A DNA stretch of 9,971 nt from the NCBI GenBank assembly GCA_016206755.1, contig JACQQZ010000038.1:1-9971 (forward strand), given 5' to 3'. Position numbers and translations under genes: made by a program. This DNA comes from Candidatus Omnitrophota bacterium. GTDB taxonomy: Bacteria > Omnitrophota > Gorgyraeia > 1-14-0-20-64-10 > JACQQZ01. The stretch's first letter is position 1, and each line of letters starts with the position of its first letter. Under the pieces are notes generated by a model. The model was not told where the DNA came from. It did not search any database and saw only the letters and a program-made list of their open reading frames with translations. Of the stretch, positions 6,749 through 9,971 are shown piece after piece.

Positions 6749-6799
6749 GGTGTCAGACACCGATGCTACTTTTATAAAGTAGGGCTGGTGTCTGACACC
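6749..6799. repeat. Nested inverted repeat (REP/RAYT-like hairpin)
   Basis: GGTGTCAGACACC (6749-6761) and its exact reverse complement GGTGTCTGACACC (6787-6799) form a 13-bp outer stem. Inside lie a 4x4 internal loop and a perfect 7-bp inner stem, CTACTTT (6766-6772) with AAAGTAG (6776-6782), closed by a 3-nt loop. Each outer arm is itself nearly palindromic. The element sits 3 nt after the stop of the 6803-7423 gene and 4 nt before the next Shine-Dalgarno site. No U-run follows in the transcribed direction, so it is not a typical intrinsic terminator. The form fits a REP-type element mobilised by a RAYT (Y1) transposase; that origin is inferred, and no transposase is in the window. Confidence 0.8.
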
Positions 6800-6802
6800 G
6801 TG

Positions 6803-7423
6803 TTACGATTCAAATGCGATATCGTCTATATAAAGGGTGCCTTTGCCTTCCCCGCCCGGGAAAACGGCACCTTCAAAACAAACGGCCACCGTGGCCACTT
6901 CTTTCAGATCAACCATAAAAAATGACAGCGGAATGGTGACTTGCTGCCATTCCGCAGTCATTTTTCCGGAGGGCAGATACTTGGTCACCGGCTCTGATTT
7001 GACGGAATCTCCGACCTCATCCCAATGGCGGTCGGCGATGCCGACCATGAAGTTCTCATCGCCTTTCGCGCCCTTGACCCACAACGTCAGCTTGGTGTAA
7101 GGAGAAACGTCGAAGAAATTCCGGCCCGACTTGACTTGCGTGTAATAGCCGCACCAGCCGCCGGAATCGTAGGGCCCGCCTTTTCCTTTCTTGTCGTATT
7201 TCAGCATCAGAGACCCCAGGCCGGCATGCGCGACGTCTTTGGTGCGCACCTGAATCGCGCGCGACGGTTCTTGAACATAGGCGTTCGATTTTCCATTGAG
7301 CGTGTTCGACTCCCCTTCAAAATCGTCAATGACAAAAGTATCCGCGTAGCACAGGGGGCAGGCCACGGAAAGCGCGGCTGCGACAAGACCCGCGGTTTTT
7401 AAGGCGTTCATTCGTCGTCCCAT
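6803..7423 (-). CDS. Secreted single-module carbohydrate-binding-like protein
   Basis: The protein has 206 residues. The signal peptide n-region is MGRRMNALK and the cleavage point is probably CYA before DT (about 27). A single module follows that starts FVIDDFEGE and ends TLYIDDIAFES. Diagnostic blocks shared with the paralogues are GGPYDSGGWCGYYT (82-95), L-W-V-K-G, FMVGIADRHW (125-134), GDSVK (138-142), KYLPSG (148-153) and EWQQVTIPL (158-166). It is closest to the product of 6049-6732 but lacks the acidic insert. Glycan binding is inferred from the jelly-roll-like pattern and the context; no enzyme motif is seen. Start choice: ATG 7423 has AGGAG 11 nt upstream, while ATG 7411 overlaps the upstream TGA as ATGA. 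Both give a workable signal peptide. Confidence 0.8.
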   Translation of the reverse strand: MGRRMNALKTAGLVAAALSVACPLCYADTFVIDDFEGESNTLNGKSNAYVQEPSRAIQVRTKDVAHAGLGSLMLKYDKKGKGGPYDSGGWCGYYTQVKSGRNFFDVSPYTKLTLWVKGAKGDENFMVGIADRHWDEVGDSVKSEPVTKYLPSGKMTAEWQQVTIPLSFFMVDLKEVATVAVCFEGAVFPGGEGKGTLYIDDIAFES

Positions 7424-8664
7424 TCGTCGAGTATCTCCTGTTCCGTTTTCTTGACAAGGATGACGTCGTCCAGATGAACGGCGCCTCGTCCTGATTTGTG
7501 AAAATTAATGACCCACGATCCCATCTGTGAAAAATCCAATTTTCCGAAATCGGCCAACGGAATAACCACTTCCTGCCACTGCCTCGTCACGCCTTTGGGC
7601 AGATATTTTTCAATGGAGCCCGCCTTCACGGAATCCCCGATGGTCTGCCAATTCTTATCGGCCATGCCGATTTCGAAGGATTCCCCCCCATTTTCACCCC
7701 GCACCATGAACGTCACGGCTTTGTAGCCGGTGGCATCGAAGGAGTCGCCGTCAATTTGATTGAGGAGCGTGTAATAGCCGCACCAGCCGCCGGCTTCTTT
7801 TTGATAATCCAATTTCAGGCCGCGGCCTGTACCGTGGCTGCGACCAGAGGAAGTCGCACCATCCGCCTCTGCGTAATGCGCTGCCTCAGGAACGCGCGTG
7901 TGGATGCAGATCGACGGCAGCCGCTTGAAGGCGTTGGTTTTTCGTCCCAGAAGATTCAGATCGCTGTGATCGAAGTTGTCCAGCAGAAGGTATCCCTGGG
8001 CTTTGATCTCGGCCTGCCGGTCCACCAAAAGCGCGTTGTGAAATTCCAGTTGATCGACCCAGAACTCTCCGCCGCCCTCTTCGTTGTAGTTGAAGACCAA
8101 ACTGTAAACCCGCGACAGGTCGGGCCCAAAGAAATCCTCCAGAGGAACGACCACCTGCTGCCATTCCGGGGTCACCCCGCGGGGCAGATAACGGTAAATG
8201 GAGCCGACGAAAACGGCGTCCTCCCGCTTGTTCGAAATGGTGTCGTTCATTCCGATCTCAAAGGTTTCTCCGCCCTTTTTTCCTTTGATCCAGAACGTCA
8301 TCGTGCTGTAGCCCGACAGATCCCCCATGACGATGATGTACGTTCCGACAAAAGGAATCCCGGGAACTTTTTTGTACCGGAAATAGGTGGCGGCGTGTTT
8401 GGGCAACTCGCCGTTTTTTCCAGGAAACCACACTTTTTCATCGGGGAAAACGCCGTATTTGCACGGCTTCAAGGCGAAACCGCCCACCTTCCCGCGGTAA
8501 CCGAACTGCCGCTCCGCCGCAAACAATTGGGTCCGTTCGGGCAAAGGAGGGACTTTTTCCAACGGCACCCCTTGCGCAAAAGCGGCGCCCGCCATGAAGA
8601 AGCTCAAGGCCGCCGCGAGGATGAGGGCGGGCAGGAGGAACGCTAAACAGAGTTTATTTTTCAT
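7408..8664 (-). CDS. Secreted two-module carbohydrate-binding-like protein
   Basis: Counted from the ATG at 8664, the protein has 418 residues. A signal peptide (1-30, ending AFA before Q) is followed by two tandem copies of the module found singly in the next two genes. Module 1 (about 45-208) keeps F-W-I-K-G-K, F-E-I-G-M-N-D, RYLPRG and EWQQVVVPL but lacks the GGWCGYYT and GDSVK blocks. Module 2 (about 224-404) starts LLLDNFDHSD and has GGWCGYYT (292-299), FEIGMADKNW, GDSVK (343-347), KYLPKG and QWQEVVIPL. The end is acidic (D-E-W-D-D-E). No catalytic motif is visible; a surface or periplasmic glycan-binding role is inferred. The chosen start overlaps the upstream stop by 11 nt. ATG 8694 would add a Lys-rich extension and a 41-nt overlap. 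Neither has a clear Shine-Dalgarno sequence. Confidence 0.8.
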   Translation of the reverse strand: MKNKLCLAFLLPALILAAALSFFMAGAAFAQGVPLEKVPPLPERTQLFAAERQFGYRGKVGGFALKPCKYGVFPDEKVWFPGKNGELPKHAATYFRYKKVPGIPFVGTYIIVMGDLSGYSTMTFWIKGKKGGETFEIGMNDTISNKREDAVFVGSIYRYLPRGVTPEWQQVVVPLEDFFGPDLSRVYSLVFNYNEEGGGEFWVDQLEFHNALLVDRQAEIKAQGYLLLDNFDHSDLNLLGRKTNAFKRLPSICIHTRVPEAAHYAEADGATSSGRSHGTGRGLKLDYQKEAGGWCGYYTLLNQIDGDSFDATGYKAVTFMVRGENGGESFEIGMADKNWQTIGDSVKAGSIEKYLPKGVTRQWQEVVIPLADFGKLDFSQMGSWVINFHKSGRGAVHLDDVILVKKTEQEILDEWDDE

Positions 8665-9971
8665 GGGGAGCTTTTTTGGGAGCTTCTTTTTCATTGAGTT
8701 TCAATATCCCGAAGGTCGTCGGATCTCCCCAGGTGCGATCCTTCGAGCTGGAGACAAGCACTTTTTGCGGTTGATTGGGACTGTCGCAGTCGCTGGCATC
8801 CACCATGATCCCCATCTCGAAGCCGGGCGCAAGCTTTTTGCTCTGAAATACTTCCTCGGCGACACCGTTGGCTTTTTCCATGGCCGCCTGCTGCGTGGTT
8901 TTAGGAGCGCCCCGGGGCTCAACGCCGACGCGGCGCTGGATGCCCTCCAACAGAAGCGCCAGCGGAATGCGAATTTCCAATGTGTAGCCCTTTTCCAATT
9001 TCTGCGCGCCGATCTTCGCGCGCTTTTCGGAGCCCGGGGAAACAGCCGGAACCCAGATGAAAATTTCCGGGGGAAGCTTTCCGAAGTTGCCGGGGCTTAA
9101 GCCAAACTGGAAATCATCCGCGCTGTTCATCGCTTCGTTGTAATCCCCCAGCAAATCCGCATCCAGCCACAGCTCGACGTGGTCCCCTTCCCACATATCG
9201 CCTTTGGCGCGCTCCTGCACCACGGCATCGTCTGCAAGCTCAAAAGCCAGATAGATGGCATCCTCGTCCCATTGGCTCCACATTTTGTAGCTGAGATCCT
9301 GAGGGCCTTTCCAGGCGCCGGCGCCGTAGACCACGTTGGTTTTTTTATCGAAGGCCGCCGGCGTCAATTTCCGCCATTCTTCCAGATTCCCGTCCATCAT
9401 CAACTCTTCGGTTCTCCGGGTGGAAGGAATCTCGTAGATTTTTTCCGGCCGGTCGCGCGTGGGGACATTGCGGCCCCGCTGGAGGAGCCGGTAGCTTTCA
9501 TAGGCGTGAATCGCCACGCCTCCAAACCCGTTCTCATTCTTAAAGGCCCCGATGACCTTGTCCATCTGGGTTTCCATGTCTTCCCATCCTTCCTCATGGA
9601 AAGTATTGCGGCGCTTGCCTTGCGCCATCTGCACCAGGTCTTGCGTTTCCACGCCAATGACCATCTCCTTGCCCAGCTCGCCGGCCAGCTTGACGTGATG
9701 GGCGGCTTTTTCGATGATGTCGACGGCGGAGTCGTAGTAGTCCATCAGCCCGACATAATCCACATGCTGTAAAACTTGGCGCTCAAAATCCCCTTCCCTG
9801 TCGTAGAAAATCGGGATGGCGATGCCCAATTGGAAATTCGGCTGCTGATAAGAATCGATGAGCCCGCGGATTTTCTTCATCAGCTCGACGTATTGCTCTT
9901 TGAGCGGCTCTTTGTCCTGCTCCCACTCCGCCAACAGGTACGGCTCGACGTCCAGGTGGACCCCGTCCACC
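8654..9971 (-). CDS. TIM-barrel glycoside-hydrolase-like protein fused to a CBM9-like domain (partial, 5' end outside window)
   Basis: The 438 visible residues lack the N-terminus; the frame is open through the right edge, so the first visible codon is not a start. Residues 1-155 are the second half of a barrel: DGVHLDVEPYLL (2-13), LGIAIPIFYD, VDYVGLMDYYD, MVIGVETQ and FGGVAIHAYESY (149-160). These match the gene at 5130-6068. Residues about 171-425 match the CBM9-like fold (PF06452-type): MDGNLEEW, WDEDAIYLAFEL (214-225), EGDHVELWLDAD (241-252), L-E-I-R-I-P-L and a final D-R-T-W-G-D-P-T-T-F-G. An Ala/Gln/Lys-rich insertion (about 335-369) splits the last strands. The enzyme probably acts on an extracellular glycan through Glu9 in the visible numbering; the substrate is unknown. 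Its TAA lies inside the start region of the next gene. Confidence 0.85.
   Translation of the reverse strand, partial: VDGVHLDVEPYLLAEWEQDKEPLKEQYVELMKKIRGLIDSYQQPNFQLGIAIPIFYDREGDFERQVLQHVDYVGLMDYYDSAVDIIEKAAHHVKLAGELGKEMVIGVETQDLVQMAQGKRRNTFHEEGWEDMETQMDKVIGAFKNENGFGGVAIHAYESYRLLQRGRNVPTRDRPEKIYEIPSTRRTEELMMDGNLEEWRKLTPAAFDKKTNVVYGAGAWKGPQDLSYKMWSQWDEDAIYLAFELADDAVVQERAKGDMWEGDHVELWLDADLLGDYNEAMNSADDFQFGLSPGNFGKLPPEIFIWVPAVSPGSEKRAKIGAQKLEKGYTLEIRIPLALLLEGIQRRVGVEPRGAPKTTQQAAMEKANGVAEEVFQSKKLAPGFEMGIMVDASDCDSPNQPQKVLVSSSKDRTWGDPTTFGILKLNEKEAPKKAPHEK

Noticed and set aside
5914..6777. 287-codon plus-strand open frame
   Set aside because: It spans the ends of two minus-strand genes and the hairpin, and it has no domain or plausible ribosome-binding context.
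6770..6798. Promoter inside the hairpin (TATAAA with GTGTCA 16 nt upstream, minus strand)
   Set aside because: The -10 matches at five positions, but the -35 matches only four of six, and both lie in the symmetric repeat arms, so the match probably comes from the repeat's own sequence.
6749..6799. Intrinsic terminator between the two single-module genes
   Set aside because: The stem is strong, but no U-run follows on the minus strand: the next bases lead straight into a Shine-Dalgarno site. On the plus strand there is no gene to terminate.
7756..8646. 296-codon plus-strand open frame
   Set aside because: It lies wholly antisense to the two-module protein, whose four-way paralogy proves the minus-strand frame. 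No domain is visible in the plus-strand product.

Overview
All genes in the window lie on the minus strand, so transcription runs from high to low coordinates. They are packed very tightly: most neighbours overlap or lie within about 10 nt. There is no tRNA, rRNA, CRISPR array or intact mobile element, and no gene-free stretch longer than about 140 nt. The DNA is moderately GC-rich. The gene content is a Gram-negative-style set of exported proteins, glycoside-hydrolase-like barrels and a DUF4954 protein. This suggests an uncultured bacterium with a large extracellular carbohydrate repertoire, perhaps Omnitrophota, another PVC-related lineage or Bacteroidota-like. No marker gene fixes the taxonomy, so this is a weak inference.

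Block 1 (9970 down to 5130) is an exported carbohydrate cluster. It opens with a partial TIM-barrel hydrolase-like protein fused to a CBM9-like domain. Three secreted proteins follow, built from one beta-sandwich, carbohydrate-binding-like module: two copies in the first protein and one each in the next two. The block ends with a second TIM-barrel protein that is paralogous to the first. Both barrels carry a D-G-x-H-x-D-x-E-P-Y-L motif that resembles the catalytic strand of GH18-type enzymes. A 51-nt nested hairpin, resembling a REP/RAYT-type element, sits between the two single-module genes.

Block 2 (5125 down to 2229) continues the same chain of genes. It encodes a secreted protein with a small N-terminal beta domain, a TPR-like segment and two PDZ domains; a two-TM protein whose only recognisable domain is HAMP; a secreted protein with six Asp-rich calcium-loop-like repeats; and an RmlD-type NDP-sugar reductase. 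No promoter or terminator was recognised inside blocks 1 and 2, so they may form one operon of nine genes that continues past the window's right edge.

Block 3 (2232 down to 1) appears to have its own sigma70-like promoter, whose -35 hexamer overlaps the stop codon of the reductase gene. It encodes glucosamine-6-phosphate deaminase (nagB) and, overlapping it by 1 nt, a DUF4954 left-handed beta-helix protein that runs off the left edge.

The working picture is a cell-surface or periplasmic system that binds and cleaves or remodels a polysaccharide, next to amino-sugar and NDP-sugar metabolism. The barrel enzymes and the repeated binding module are the least described parts and the most worth following up.
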